Below are positions 41,596 to 50,678 of a DNA stretch of 64,000 nucleotides, piece after piece. The position numbers were made by a program, and so were the translations under genes. Numbering within the stretch: position 1 is the stretch's first letter; the number at the start of each line of letters is the position of its first letter. The notes under the pieces are model-generated. The model saw nothing but the letters and a program-made list of their open reading frames with translations. It made no database searches and was not told the DNA's origin. The stretch covers positions 2,375,587 through 2,439,586 of the forward strand of contig NZ_LT838272.1 in NCBI RefSeq assembly GCF_900176005.1, in the 5' to 3' direction. The DNA is from Thermanaeromonas toyohensis ToBE. GTDB lineage: Bacteria; Bacillota; DSM-521; Neomoorellales; Neomoorellaceae.

Positions 41596-41633
41596 GCTAC
41601 CCTTTGTAATTCAGATTTCATTTTCAATACACC
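41596..41633. other. Recombination junction at sigK 5' half (attP half + attB half)
   Basis: The element arm is GCTACCCTTTGTAA (41596-41609), followed by 8 nt before the TC dinucleotide at 41618-41619 inside the core ATTTC (41615-41619). The chromosomal arm is ATACACC (41627-41633), 7 nt beyond. These mirror the arms at 22144-22181 at identical distances. The rejoined attB keeps GGTGTAT...ATGCACC (minus strand) as a dyad. Confidence 0.85.
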
Positions 41634-41961
41634 GGGCAGCATAGGTAGCCAGTTTAGTTCCCTTTTCGGAATTAAAAGTATTGATGGCTTTAATTAAACC
41701 TATGGTACCGATGGAGATAAGATCGTCCATGTCCTCGCCCGTTCCTTCAAACTTTTTAGTAATATGGGCCACGAGCCGCAAATTACGTTCAATTAAAATA
41801 TCCCTGGCTTCCCGGTCACCTTTTTTAAACTTCTCTAGGTAATATTGTTCTTCCTCCTCGCTTAAGGGCTGTGGGAAGGCATTGTTGGATAGATAAGATA
41901 AAAGCAAGGCCAAACCCTTAAGGACAGAAAGAGCCACCAGCGCCAGGATAGTAGGCACCAT
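41611..41961 (-). CDS. sigK: Pro-sigma-K, N-terminal half (gene split by the intervening element)
   Basis: This is the N-terminal 116 residues of pro-sigma-K. A hydrophobic pro-sequence ([20 protein letters not shown]) is removed by SpoIVFB during sporulation. [17 protein letters not shown] follows, then region 2 with [20 protein letters not shown] and [17 protein letters not shown], ending [11 protein letters not shown]. The frame then hits TGA at 41611-41613, one codon after the core. Region 2 binds the -10 element and core polymerase. Without the C-terminal half (21800-22159) the product cannot recognise promoters, so excision is needed. SD GGGAGGGG lies upstream of the ATG. Confidence 0.95.
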   Translation of the reverse strand: MVPTILALVALSVLKGLALLLSYLSNNAFPQPLSEEEEQYYLEKFKKGDREARDILIERNLRLVAHITKKFEGTGEDMDDLISIGTIGLIKAINTFNSEKGTKLATYAARCIENEI

Positions 41962-42033
41962 CTAAATCTTTTCCCCTCCCTTAAGGTAACTCACGGTTTT
42001 ATAATATGGGCCCCTGGCGTTAGTGGTGCTTGT

Positions 42034-42621
42034 TCAATTCAAAAATTCTATCTTTCCTCCTGAGAGGCTACCTATCCGTACTAGGGACTCTAACCGGATA
42101 CCTTGCTTCCGCAAATATTCACCACCGCTCTGGAACACTTTTTCTATTACGGTGCCTACGCCCACCAGCTCTGCGCCCGCCTGTTGTATAATTTTAATAA
42201 GCCCTCTAACTGCTTCACCTGAAGCTAAAAAATCATCAATAATAAGCACGCGATCCCCTGGGCCAAGATAGCTGCCTGCTACCACTATATCTACCACTTC
42301 TTCCCTCGTAAAAGAGCGCACCTTTCCGCAGTAAGCATCTGAACCAATGGTGGAGGGTTGCTTCTTTTTGGCAAATACTACAGGCACCCGCAAGGCCAAG
42401 CCGGTCATAAGGGCTACCGCTATTCCCGAAGCTTCCACCGTAAGCACTTTAGTTACTTTATCTTGAGCAAAGCGTCGGGCAAACTCTTCCCCTACTTTAA
42501 GCATTAAGACGGGATCTATCTGGTGATTTAAAAAGGAATCCACTTTAAGTATATCTTCAGATATTACTTTGCCTTCCTGGCTTATCTTCTCCTTCAGCAG
42601 TTCCACAACATCCCCATTCAA
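42034..42621 (-). CDS. xpt: Xanthine phosphoribosyltransferase
   Basis: Xpt converts xanthine and PRPP to XMP in purine salvage. The 195-residue protein has VELLKEKISQEGK, DSFLNHQIDPVLM, VLTVEASGIAVALMTG, the PRPP loop VLIIDDFLASGEAV and VIEKVFQSGG. The start chosen is TTG 42621 with SD GAGGTGA, which gives the family length (about 194). A longer frame starting at 42768 would include a hairpin and the upstream gene's end, and is rejected. No purine riboswitch is evident. It lies 72 bp upstream of sigK on the same strand. Confidence 0.92.
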   Translation of the reverse strand: MNGDVVELLKEKISQEGKVISEDILKVDSFLNHQIDPVLMLKVGEEFARRFAQDKVTKVLTVEASGIAVALMTGLALRVPVVFAKKKQPSTIGSDAYCGKVRSFTREEVVDIVVAGSYLGPGDRVLIIDDFLASGEAVRGLIKIIQQAGAELVGVGTVIEKVFQSGGEYLRKQGIRLESLVRIGSLSGGKIEFLN

Positions 42622-42681
42622 GGCCTTCACCTCATATGGTCTTAAAGTTTCAAACGGAAAATTCGACCTAAAAAGAACCGC

Positions 42682-42716
42682 AGCGCCAGGATGGTAGGCA
42701 CTAGGTCCCTGGCGCT
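42682..42716 (-). terminator. Terminator/attenuator between the globin sensor and xpt
   Basis: AGCGCCAGG (42682-42690) pairs with CCTGGCGCT (42708-42716) over 9 bp with a 17-nt loop. On the minus strand it is followed by GCGGTTCTTTTTAGG. It either ends the globin-sensor transcript or attenuates xpt, whose start is 61 nt downstream. Confidence 0.75.
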
Positions 42717-42733
42717 CACGGTACTTGAATTCT

Positions 42734-43489
42734 TTACCTAGATTCCCGCATCCCTTCAAGGAGAGCAAAATTCTCCCTGACCTTCTGGGCTATATCTTGG
42801 GCCGACTTGGAGGTACGCGCAGCTAGCTCACGCACAGCCTGTGCCACCACTGCAAAGGTTCGCCCATGTTCTCCCGCCCGCGCCGCTTCAATAGAAGCGT
42901 TCAAAGACAAAATTTTAGTTTGATCGGCGATATCACTGATTATGGAGGCTACAGCAGCTATCTCTTGATGGAAGTGAGTAAGTTTATCGAGCTGATCTAC
43001 TATGTAGCTCTCAATAGCCAACTCCATATCAAAAACAATACGCTTAATAAAGGCTTCCATCAGGCGAAGGCATAATTCTGGGTCCTCACGGTTATATTCC
43101 CATATAATCCGTTGAATGCTCTGGATATACAAGCGGTAAGCTCCTAAGTACCACTTGGGATAAAGCCCAATCTCCTGGTGCTTTTTCCCGATGCTCAGCC
43201 GCCAACGGATATAGTTATCATCGATCTTTTCATCAGTTAGGCTTATGAAATATTCCTTCTGGGTTTTAGATAGCCTTTCTACAGTGCTGTGCTTATTGAT
43301 GAGGGAATTAAGATAGGGATATTTTAAAAGATAATCATAAAACTCCTTTACTACCCGGTCAGCTTCTCGGATAAAATTTTCCCGTTGGCTATGCATCAAC
43401 TTCAAATCTTCTTCTGTTATTTGAAGAAAATTTAGCTGTTCGTGATAACTCTCTAACAAACGTTTATCCGTTAATATATCAACAGCCAT
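42734..43489 (-). CDS. Globin-coupled (HemAT-like) sensor with short methyl-accepting domain
   Basis: This 251-residue protein has an N-terminal protoglobin domain (about 1-165) with the heme-ligand region [20 protein letters not shown] (proximal His in KKHQ). A truncated methyl-accepting signalling tip follows: [39 protein letters not shown]. HemAT proteins of Bacillus (about 430 residues) sense oxygen for aerotaxis. The signalling part here is only the hairpin tip, so it may dimerise with longer receptors. In an anaerobe, oxygen avoidance or NO sensing is plausible. It ends 113 bp before the xpt start. Confidence 0.88.
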   Translation of the reverse strand: MAVDILTDKRLLESYHEQLNFLQITEEDLKLMHSQRENFIREADRVVKEFYDYLLKYPYLNSLINKHSTVERLSKTQKEYFISLTDEKIDDNYIRWRLSIGKKHQEIGLYPKWYLGAYRLYIQSIQRIIWEYNREDPELCLRLMEAFIKRIVFDMELAIESYIVDQLDKLTHFHQEIAAVASIISDIADQTKILSLNASIEAARAGEHGRTFAVVAQAVRELAARTSKSAQDIAQKVRENFALLEGMRESR

Positions 43490-43633
43490 TGTCCTGCCCC
43501 CTAGTTTTTAGTAATTAGAACATATTTCGCTCTGAAGATGGATTTTCCCTTTCAAAAATTTTTTAGAAACCTTCCATCTTGAGAGGGCATATCTTACTCA
43601 TGTAAGAAATCTCACTGGTGGAGAATCCTGGCT

Positions 43634-44467
43634 ATGCGTTTCGGTCTCGCCCTGGGAGGTGGGGGGCTTAAGGGGGTAGCCCACCTCGGAGTCCTTCAAG
43701 TGCTGGTAGAACACCACCTTTATCCCGACCTGGTCGTGGGTACCAGCGCCGGCTCCATCGCCGCTGCCCTCTTCTGTAGCGGAAAAATATCTAATCTTAA
43801 GGCCCTCGAGGAACTGGCTCAATTTGTTAATTCTGGTAAAAATTTTCTAAAGGGCTGGCCATCGGGTCTATGGGAAGGAAAACTCCTTGAACAAATACTA
43901 AGAAAAACTTTAGGCACCCTAAAGTTTAGTGAACTAAGAATACCCATGGCCGCAGTCGCTTGCGACCTTTATAGTGGTAGCACAGTAGTTTATACTTCTT
44001 TAACCCCTCCTCGTCCTCTTCCAGCCGGAATAGTGTTGGGCGGTAATATCGCTGTTTGGCAGGCGGTTAGGGCTAGCATCTCTTTACCAGGTCTTTTTTC
44101 CCCTGTCCCTATAGGACCTCACCTACTAGTAGATGGGGGTGTAACCAGCAACGTCCCTGCTGATATTGCGCGCTTCCTAGGTACCTCCGTTGTAATTGCG
44201 GTAGACCTTACTACCAAACAGACACCGCGTTCCTTTACCCATGTTGGGGAAATTCTATGGCGAAGTCTAGAGATAATGGGCAGCCGTTTGACAACGACAA
44301 CCCTAGCTCTTTATGCCGACTTGGTTCTCTCCCCCCTTAAAGACCTAAAGGATCCCCCAAGTTTCTGGGAAGTTCGCCGTATTAAGGAGTTAGTGGAGGC
44401 AGGAATAACCTCTACCCGCACAGCCTTGCCTAAGATTAAGGAATTGTTAGGAAAACATACTCTCTAA
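43634..44467 (+). CDS. Patatin-like phospholipase (RssA type)
   Basis: This 277-residue Ser/Asp-dyad hydrolase has the oxyanion loop LALGGGGLKGVAHLGVLQVL, nucleophile elbow VGTSAGSIAAALF and catalytic Asp in LLVDGGVTSNVP. It belongs to the RssA/YlbK-like group, about 250-300 residues, with uncertain lipid substrate. It is one of the few plus-strand genes here and runs convergently into the SLH protein gene, overlapping its end by 21 bp. No signal peptide is seen. Confidence 0.9.
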   Translation: MRFGLALGGGGLKGVAHLGVLQVLVEHHLYPDLVVGTSAGSIAAALFCSGKISNLKALEELAQFVNSGKNFLKGWPSGLWEGKLLEQILRKTLGTLKFSELRIPMAAVACDLYSGSTVVYTSLTPPRPLPAGIVLGGNIAVWQAVRASISLPGLFSPVPIGPHLLVDGGVTSNVPADIARFLGTSVVIAVDLTTKQTPRSFTHVGEILWRSLEIMGSRLTTTTLALYADLVLSPLKDLKDPPSFWEVRRIKELVEAGITSTRTALPKIKELLGKHTL

Positions 44468-47400
44468 TAGTCCCCAAAACCGGTGGATAAGCGCTGCAGC
44501 CTCTGCACGGGTAAGAAGGGCTTTAGGCCTAAGAAGCCCTCCCGGGTAACCGCGAAGCAAGCCTTGTACTACTGCCCATTGCACTCCCTTTACCGCCCAA
44601 GGTGATACAGATTGTCCATCGATAAAAACTTTTAAGCTATAAATATCACCTTGCTGTTCCTTATCTTGTCCCCCCTCTGTAAGGTTTCCCTCTGTACGGG
44701 AAACCTCGCTGTGGGCGACAACCCGCTCTCCTTCACCAGCGCCCCCCAGGCTTCTAAATAAGATTAGAGCAGCTTCTTCCCGTGTCACACCGTTTAGAGG
44801 ACGAAAGGTGCCATCCTGGTACCCACCCATTATTCCTACCTTTGTAAGGTGTCCAATGGGACCTGCATACCAGACTCCTGGAGGCACATCCGGCCATCGA
44901 ATTTGGCCTTCTCCCGGAAGCTTCAGTACCCTATCGAGAAGGGCAGCGAATTCTGCCCTCGTGATTACCTCCTCAGGGGCAAAAAGACCCTCTCCCCTCC
45001 CATAGATCAATCCCCTTTGGAACAAGACGGTTATAGCTGGATAAGCCCAGTGGGTAGAAGGGACATCTTTAAAATCATCTCCTCTTTTTTTAGGAAGCGG
45101 TCTGTTATTATCTTTGTTTTCATTCTTAAGGCTATAATTGGTAGTACCATTCCCTGATTCGCTACTCTCTGTAAGGCCTTGCTGTCCCTCGTTCGGCTTA
45201 TAAACAATAGTCGCCTTGGCCTCGGCCTCCCAGCCGGCCCCATCACGGAAGATAACTATTACCCTCCGTTCACCCGGGGGGCCAGGTAGAAGCTCCCACG
45301 TTTTAACTTTGGAAAAAGGTTCCCATGGCCCCACAGGGCCACCCTCGTTAGATATAGATATCTCCTTTATACCGCTCGTGTCCTCACCCTGGAATCTTAG
45401 TTCTACTGTTAGCTGGGAGGTCTCTATAGCACCTCCATTAATTAATACTTGCAAGTTAGATGGTGGCTGTCGGTCTAGAAGTAACCGTCCTTCAAGCCGA
45501 TTAGTATTACCTTTCCCATCCTTAGCTTCTAAGACCAATATATACCAGCCATCGGGCATTTCTGCCGTCTCCCAAACTAAGTTTTCTTGTAAATGGCGCC
45601 CTTCTTTCCCCCACCATATCCTCTCCATTACCTTTTCCTCTGAAGGACCGTAGACAGCCAAGGTGGCTTTATCCAACCAGGTTTCTTCATATACAGCTAC
45701 CTGCAATGTTAAGGGATCCCTAGTAAGCCATTTTTCCGCTGGGTAAGTGAGGGTAAGTTGAGGAGGCCTACCATCTAAATAATAGGCATAAACCGCCCAT
45801 GGTGAAAAAAATATTTTACCAATTATAGGTTCTCCATGTCCTTCAGGATTTAAGTCTGGGTGATAAGGTCCATTACTGCTTCCCCAAAAATTTAGGGGAG
45901 CAGTGAGTTCCAATTCTGACTGAGCCTTCACTCCTGTGGTATTGTTAAAAATATCATTGCGGCTTAAATCTACTTGAGCCTGGGTTATACCTTCTAAATC
46001 TAAGCTGGTATTGTTGGCGGTGAGAAGGCCACCTGTAATCACCCCTTCTATTTCTCCCGCCATACGGACTCCAGTATCATTCTCCTGCCAAGCACAGCGT
46101 GAAAAAAGAAATTCCAAAGTTGCATTGATATCGGCACCTATGGTGTTCCGAGTAAAAATATTATCCTCCAGGTTTACTTGGGTGGACTGGGTAACAAGCA
46201 ATCCTGTACCATTGTTTTCCCACAAGGACCCCGAAAGGGTACTTCCCCTGCTCCCGGTTAATAAAACTCCCGTTGTATTATTACGGAAAGCAGAAGTTGT
46301 GATATTTACTCCTTCGCTTTCACTCACCTTAAGGCCTATCGGCCATCCTTCCACCATAAGGCCTTCTATATTCAGGCTCTGACTCCTTAAAATAAGGACA
46401 CCTGAGGCAACTCCGCCTGTAATTTCTAACGGCCGTCGGATTGTATTGTTCCTTAAGTTTCCGCTAGAAACAGATTCCACAACAATACCCTGGCTGGTAG
46501 ATACCACGCTATTTTGTTCAGCCGTTATCCTTTGAGCTTGATTTACATGTATCCCTGTAGCAAACCCTTCTAAGATGTTATTCTGCATCACTACGTCTCC
46601 GGTTGAAATAAAAGATAAACCTAGGTCTCCAGGACCTTTTATCTGGTTATTTTTAAGTTCTATATAGACTGGGGTACTTAAAGGAAAGGTTTTTATGGTT
46701 ATAGCAGGAATGTTAGGAGAGGGTGAACCTGTATAAGCTCCGCGGCTGATAAAATTTTCCCTTAACTTTACTGTTCCAGTCTGGACATCCAGGGCTGTCC
46801 TATCGCCACGATGGAAAGAAGTGGTATTTATATTTACCTCACCATTAGCACTTATTTTGATAAGGGGTAAACCTTCTTGACTAGCCTCGATAGAACCACC
46901 TTGGATGCTTACAAAAGTAGTCCCTGCCTCTATCCATAAGGCGGGACCAGAAAGGGGGTTATCAGGTTTACCCCACTGGCAGCTGTGAAACTCAAAGTAA
47001 GTAGAAGGATGGTTACTGCTTAGGCCGCTAAAATAAATTCCCCCCTTCGTGTGGCGCTCAAAGGTAACCGAAGAGAAAACACCAGTAAAATCTTGAACCG
47101 TATAGGCTACTAATACCCCATAATTTAATCCTCGAGCCTCTCCACTGTGCCATTCTAACTTGCCGTCGCGTTCAAACTTTACCGAAGCGTTCCCCTCAAT
47201 TACCATGTTCTCTAAGCGGAGTTGTAAAGGGTAAGAGGCACCAACCCCGGGAGCATAGATACCGCTGGCATTTACACTGCTCACTGATAAACTACCGTTA
47301 CGGATAGTAGCATTATAGACTTGGCTTGTGACCGTAAGGGCATTTTGGTTCCACGGAGCCCTAACTCGAGCTCCGTTTAAATCTAGGATAAGATTAACCT

Positions 47401-47632
47401 TTAACTCCAAGATTTCATCCCTAAACTCTCGACCTGGCTCAACTACTTTAATAAAATCTCCTGACTGCGCGGTATCTAAGGCTTCTTGTAAGGTGTTAAA
47501 GTATCTCCCTTGAGTTTCGTTATAAACTGCATAAGTAACCTCCGCAACAGCCTGAGTTCCCGTCCCTCCTACTATAAGGGCTAAACTCCATCCGACTAGA
47601 ACTGCTAAAATGCCTTGGAATAGCTTCTGCAA
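44447..47632 (-). CDS. Secreted beta-helix (NosD-like) protein with three SLH domains
   Basis: This 1061-residue surface protein has a signal peptide at 1-30 (LVGWSLALIVGGTGTQAVAE). A right-handed parallel beta-helix follows (about 35-620) with many NosD/PbH1 repeats such as NNTTGVLLTGSRGS and ENNGTGLLVTQSTQV. Ig-like/Y_Y_Y segments (about 630-830) and a Gly/Asn linker come next, then three S-layer-homology domains (about 855-1058) starting FKDVPSTHWAY, DVPPGVWYAG and VSPWAVKGV, with TRAE-type motifs. The SLH domains anchor it to pyruvylated wall polymer. The beta-helix may bind or cleave polysaccharide, but no catalytic residues were identified. It overlaps the patatin gene tail-to-tail. Confidence 0.88.
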   Translation of the reverse strand: MQKLFQGILAVLVGWSLALIVGGTGTQAVAEVTYAVYNETQGRYFNTLQEALDTAQSGDFIKVVEPGREFRDEILELKVNLILDLNGARVRAPWNQNALTVTSQVYNATIRNGSLSVSSVNASGIYAPGVGASYPLQLRLENMVIEGNASVKFERDGKLEWHSGEARGLNYGVLVAYTVQDFTGVFSSVTFERHTKGGIYFSGLSSNHPSTYFEFHSCQWGKPDNPLSGPALWIEAGTTFVSIQGGSIEASQEGLPLIKISANGEVNINTTSFHRGDRTALDVQTGTVKLRENFISRGAYTGSPSPNIPAITIKTFPLSTPVYIELKNNQIKGPGDLGLSFISTGDVVMQNNILEGFATGIHVNQAQRITAEQNSVVSTSQGIVVESVSSGNLRNNTIRRPLEITGGVASGVLILRSQSLNIEGLMVEGWPIGLKVSESEGVNITTSAFRNNTTGVLLTGSRGSTLSGSLWENNGTGLLVTQSTQVNLEDNIFTRNTIGADINATLEFLFSRCAWQENDTGVRMAGEIEGVITGGLLTANNTSLDLEGITQAQVDLSRNDIFNNTTGVKAQSELELTAPLNFWGSSNGPYHPDLNPEGHGEPIIGKIFFSPWAVYAYYLDGRPPQLTLTYPAEKWLTRDPLTLQVAVYEETWLDKATLAVYGPSEEKVMERIWWGKEGRHLQENLVWETAEMPDGWYILVLEAKDGKGNTNRLEGRLLLDRQPPSNLQVLINGGAIETSQLTVELRFQGEDTSGIKEISISNEGGPVGPWEPFSKVKTWELLPGPPGERRVIVIFRDGAGWEAEAKATIVYKPNEGQQGLTESSESGNGTTNYSLKNENKDNNRPLPKKRGDDFKDVPSTHWAYPAITVLFQRGLIYGRGEGLFAPEEVITRAEFAALLDRVLKLPGEGQIRWPDVPPGVWYAGPIGHLTKVGIMGGYQDGTFRPLNGVTREEAALILFRSLGGAGEGERVVAHSEVSRTEGNLTEGGQDKEQQGDIYSLKVFIDGQSVSPWAVKGVQWAVVQGLLRGYPGGLLRPKALLTRAEAAALIHRFWGLLESMFS

Positions 47633-47670
47633 CTTCCCGTCACCTCATTACCCTTATTCGCCCTTTTCCC

Positions 47671-48093
47671 CTATTTTTCCTCCTTTGGAACATTTTTCGA
47701 CAAAATATGTGATTTTCTTCTAGGGCGGGGTTTCCAGGGTTGTTCCTCCCAAGGGATAGCTGTTTCCCGGTGTACCGGTCGCAACCAAAAGTAGAGCCAT
47801 GCAGTCATTTTTTCTCCGGTTTCTGCCAACACTACTGGCCACAAGCGGCGGCGGTAAAGCTTACCATTGTCCTCCAGCTTATCGATGCATAGAAGAAGCT
47901 CTAAAGATACTTCGTATAATTCCCCCCGTACTACTTTACCCTTTTCAGGTATAGCACCGGGAAAATAAGGGGTTACTGCATATAGCCCTACCTCGTAGGC
48001 CATAGCTTCTCCTAGGAAACGAGCTTGTTCCAAAAGCCAATGGTTTCGCCTACCTCTAAGGAGAGAACCATACACAAAAAGGTTCTCCGGCAT
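47671..48093 (-). CDS. Gamma-glutamylcyclotransferase-like (AIG2) protein
   Basis: This 140-residue protein of the GGCT/AIG2 fold has FVYGSLLRGRRNHWLL (the YGSL substrate loop), YAVTPYFPGAIPEKGKVVRG, and the likely catalytic Glu in CIDKLEDN. The fold removes 5-oxoproline from gamma-glutamyl-amine compounds in known members. The substrate here is unknown. The C-terminus is short and basic (PRPRRKSHILSKN). It lies 38 bp upstream of the SLH protein gene on the same strand, but functional linkage is not apparent. Confidence 0.8.
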   Translation of the reverse strand: MPENLFVYGSLLRGRRNHWLLEQARFLGEAMAYEVGLYAVTPYFPGAIPEKGKVVRGELYEVSLELLLCIDKLEDNGKLYRRRLWPVVLAETGEKMTAWLYFWLRPVHRETAIPWEEQPWKPRPRRKSHILSKNVPKEEK

Positions 48094-48309
48094 CCTAAAG
48101 CTCCCTTTCGGTCTTCTTATGCTTCCTTAAGCCCTTTCTAAACTTCCTAAAACCCGTTAGACGCATATCCCAGGTTTTCACTGGAAAAAGCCCAGTCCAG
48201 CTTGAAATAAAAAGGTATATTGCTCATGCTCTTCTACAGCTAGTATACTAAAAAAGTGAATATCATGTAGCTTACTGTCAAGATAGATTCGAATTAAGAT
48301 AAATCCGAG

Positions 48310-48984
48310 GTGAAAACGCTGATGCCAGACACATTACGAATTGCCTGGAGCAGCACCCATCAGGAATTTTTGATAACGGATAGTTATTATTTCTCTATCC
48401 TAGCTAAAGAAAGTCAAAAACAGGGGCTTATCATCGAGGAAGTATCCGAGTTCCCCAGCCTTTTCTTATATGATGTAATTGTTTTCAATTACCCGGAGCA
48501 ACCCTTCTCTGAGGAAGAGATTAGCCAAATAAAAAGGGCAGTTATCGAGGGACACAAGAGGGTAATATTTGCTGCCCATTTCCAAAATAAAGACAATGTC
48601 GCCTACATATGCTCTCAAGTTGCCCAACATTTCGGGATGCGGGCTTCCCCCGGTGAGGTGATGGACCGGGAAAATTGTCTCATAGATGATCCTTATATAA
48701 TAGTAACTTCCAACGTATTAACTTATAATCAAGGCGTACAGAAGGTAGTCTTTCCTTATACCGCCCCGATAGAAATATATGGCCCTGCCCGGATCGTCCT
48801 TAAAGGAATGGCCACTACCTATACAAAAGAAGGACAAGCCTCTCCTATCTTAATGGCAGAAAGGGTTTTAGCTGGAGGGGGAAGCTTCCTGCTTTCGGGA
48901 AGCTGTGTTTTCTGGGATAATTTCTCTATAGGGCAACTAGATAATCTTAAGTTTATACTCAACTTATTAAAAGGCCCCTTTTAA
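48310..48984 (+). CDS. Uncharacterised protein with glutamine-amidotransferase-like fold
   Basis: This 224-residue plus-strand gene was not firmly recognised. The pattern LRIAWSSTHQEFLITDSYYFSIL, YDVIVFNYPEQPFSEEEISQI and GHKRVIFAAHF, and a C-terminal GGGSFLLSGSCVFWDNFS, resembles the class I amidotransferase-like/DUF4350 fold used by many surface and carbohydrate-related proteins, without a clear Cys-His-Glu triad. It has no signal peptide. The more likely start is the second ATG (48322). It stands alone between two minus-strand genes. Confidence 0.6.
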   Translation: MKTLMPDTLRIAWSSTHQEFLITDSYYFSILAKESQKQGLIIEEVSEFPSLFLYDVIVFNYPEQPFSEEEISQIKRAVIEGHKRVIFAAHFQNKDNVAYICSQVAQHFGMRASPGEVMDRENCLIDDPYIIVTSNVLTYNQGVQKVVFPYTAPIEIYGPARIVLKGMATTYTKEGQASPILMAERVLAGGGSFLLSGSCVFWDNFSIGQLDNLKFILNLLKGPF

Positions 48985-49037
48985 AGCTTTTTTATCCTCG
49001 CCTCCTGGTTTAATTTAAGGTCCCCCGCAATCTCTGC

Positions 49038-50678
49038 CTAGCTAGAACTTACACGATTTCTTACACGGCAGCGAGTTAGCTTGTCAAACTCTTCTATAAC
49101 CTTTCCAGCTTTTCCCTCAGGAACAATAACTTTTAAATGGTCCCCTTCTAGAAGTTTAGTAGAACCGCGGGGAATTATCTCTCTGGTACCCCTGTTAACA
49201 GACACCAAAAGGCACTCGGAGGGAAGCTTTAGATCTTTTACTCGACATCCGCTGGCAGGAGAGCCGCTTTCCACCACAACTTCTATAACCGTTGTTTTAT
49301 CTTCGCAAGACAGCGAAGCTTCCCCATCACTTCTACCTTTCATTAAATCCCTCTCTAAAAGCATCTCATAAATAGGTAAAGTGCCTAAAGCCTCTGCTAC
49401 TATATAGGCTACCACACAGGTAAGTAAAAGAGGTAACATGTGCTGGTAGTGACCAGTCATCTCGATTATTAATACAATCCCTGTAAGGGGAGCGCGCACG
49501 ATAGCCACAAAATAAGCTGCCATACTTACTATGGCAAAGCTCGGTGCCATACCTTGGAGACTGGGAAAAAGATAACCGCTAATTTGGCCTATAAAAGAAC
49601 CTATCAAAGTTCCCAAAACCAAGAGAGGCAAAAAGATGCCTCCTGGTACTCCTGCGCTATAGCTCATGATTGTTAAAAGAAATTTAGCTATAAAGAGGAG
49701 AGGAATAACCTGTAAGGCCACTTTGTTGGCCAACACACTCTCTACCAAAAAGTGCCCGCCTCCCAAAACCTCCGGTAAAAAATAGCCCACTACGCCTGCC
49801 AAAACAGCCACCAGCGCTGCCCGGAGCCAACGGGGCACTTTTGTTAACTTATCTGCTAACTCTAAGCCTCCTTGTAGGGCGCGGTTGAAGCTTGCTCCCA
49901 AAACACCAGTGGCTACTCCCAAAATTACAAATAAAGGTAACGTAGTTAGGGGCAAGGGCAATAAATTTTTTACCTGGAAGGTAGGGAGCGGCCCCAGGAT
50001 TTTCTGGGATATAAGATCCGCAGCAATGCTGGCTGTAAGAGCTCCTCCCAGAACGTAAGGAGAAAAATTACGCCGGAGCTCTTCTAAGACAAAAACTACA
50101 CCAGCTAAAGGAGCATTAAAGGCAGCAGCTAGCCCTGCTCCAGCTCCACAGGCTATCAACTGCAGCTCTTCTGCTTTAGTTCGCATAAGACTTTTACTTA
50201 CCGCCTGACCTGCAGCAGCCCCCATTTGCACTGTAGGACCTTCCCGGCCTAAGGATAATCCTGCCCCAATAGCGAGAGCTCCGGCTATAAACTTGACAGG
50301 AATTATTCGCCACCAGACCAGCCTCTGTTGTCTCATCAAGACTGCTTCCACATGGGGAATACCGCTACCAGCAGTTTCCGGAGCAAAAGTGGTCAACCAA
50401 CCGGCAAGTCCTCCGGCTAAGACACCCAAAAAAGGTAGTATCAGCCATCCCCAAGCAGGTATACTATGCGCCCATATTAAAATATTATTGCGGTATATCT
50501 CTATCTCTGTTAATACTAAGCGAAAGGCTATACCTACTGTTCCCGCAACAATTCCTGCTAAGCTCCCCTCCAGCAAAAAACGGAGGAAAAAGTTATACCT
50601 GTTCAGCCACAGAATAGCAGGATTAGAGGTGCCTTTAGATAAAACAGCTTCGTTTTTCACCGGTCTTCCTGCTCCCAT
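49038..50678 (-). CDS. ClC-family chloride channel/transporter with TrkA-C domain
   Basis: This 546-residue protein has the ClC signatures GSGIPHVEAVL, GREGPTVQMG (gating glutamate in GREGP) and PGGIFLPLLVLG. Ten or more membrane helices cover about 30-430. A C-terminal RCK/TrkA-C regulatory domain (about 465-540) contains ASGCRVKDLKLPSECLLVSV. The proton glutamate on the cytoplasmic side was not identified, so channel versus Cl-/H+ antiporter is open. It has no obvious operon partner; the epimerase start is upstream on the same strand. Confidence 0.9.
   Translation of the reverse strand: MGAGRPVKNEAVLSKGTSNPAILWLNRYNFFLRFLLEGSLAGIVAGTVGIAFRLVLTEIEIYRNNILIWAHSIPAWGWLILPFLGVLAGGLAGWLTTFAPETAGSGIPHVEAVLMRQQRLVWWRIIPVKFIAGALAIGAGLSLGREGPTVQMGAAAGQAVSKSLMRTKAEELQLIACGAGAGLAAAFNAPLAGVVFVLEELRRNFSPYVLGGALTASIAADLISQKILGPLPTFQVKNLLPLPLTTLPLFVILGVATGVLGASFNRALQGGLELADKLTKVPRWLRAALVAVLAGVVGYFLPEVLGGGHFLVESVLANKVALQVIPLLFIAKFLLTIMSYSAGVPGGIFLPLLVLGTLIGSFIGQISGYLFPSLQGMAPSFAIVSMAAYFVAIVRAPLTGIVLIIEMTGHYQHMLPLLLTCVVAYIVAEALGTLPIYEMLLERDLMKGRSDGEASLSCEDKTTVIEVVVESGSPASGCRVKDLKLPSECLLVSVNRGTREIIPRGSTKLLEGDHLKVIVPEGKAGKVIEEFDKLTRCRVRNRVSSS

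Larger units (their letters stand above)
22160..41619 (-). mobile_element. sigK-intervening (skin-like) element, 19,460 bp
   Basis: The interval between the two sigK halves behaves as a serine-recombinase element. Both junctions share GAAAT (plus-strand ATTTC at 22155-22159 and 41615-41619). Deleting one core copy and everything between joins CIENE to EILMHLR in frame. Element-side flanks form attP arms GCTACCCTTTGTAA (41596-41609) and TTACAAAGGCTAGC (22168-22181), complementary in 13 of 14 positions and each 8 nt from the central dinucleotide. The element encodes a SpoIVCA-like recombinase (32594-34129). Cargo: hpd decarboxylase operon with regulators, group IIC intron, HEPN/MNT, agr locus, IS110, IS3 remnant. 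The assignment to the skin class rests on the split gene and the recombinase; excision has not been observed. Confidence 0.94.

Noticed and set aside
42622-42768. Purine riboswitch and long N-terminal extension for xpt
   Set aside because: No conserved purine-aptamer core is present, and the extension contains a terminator hairpin and overlaps the previous gene. TTG 42621 has a proper SD and gives the family length.
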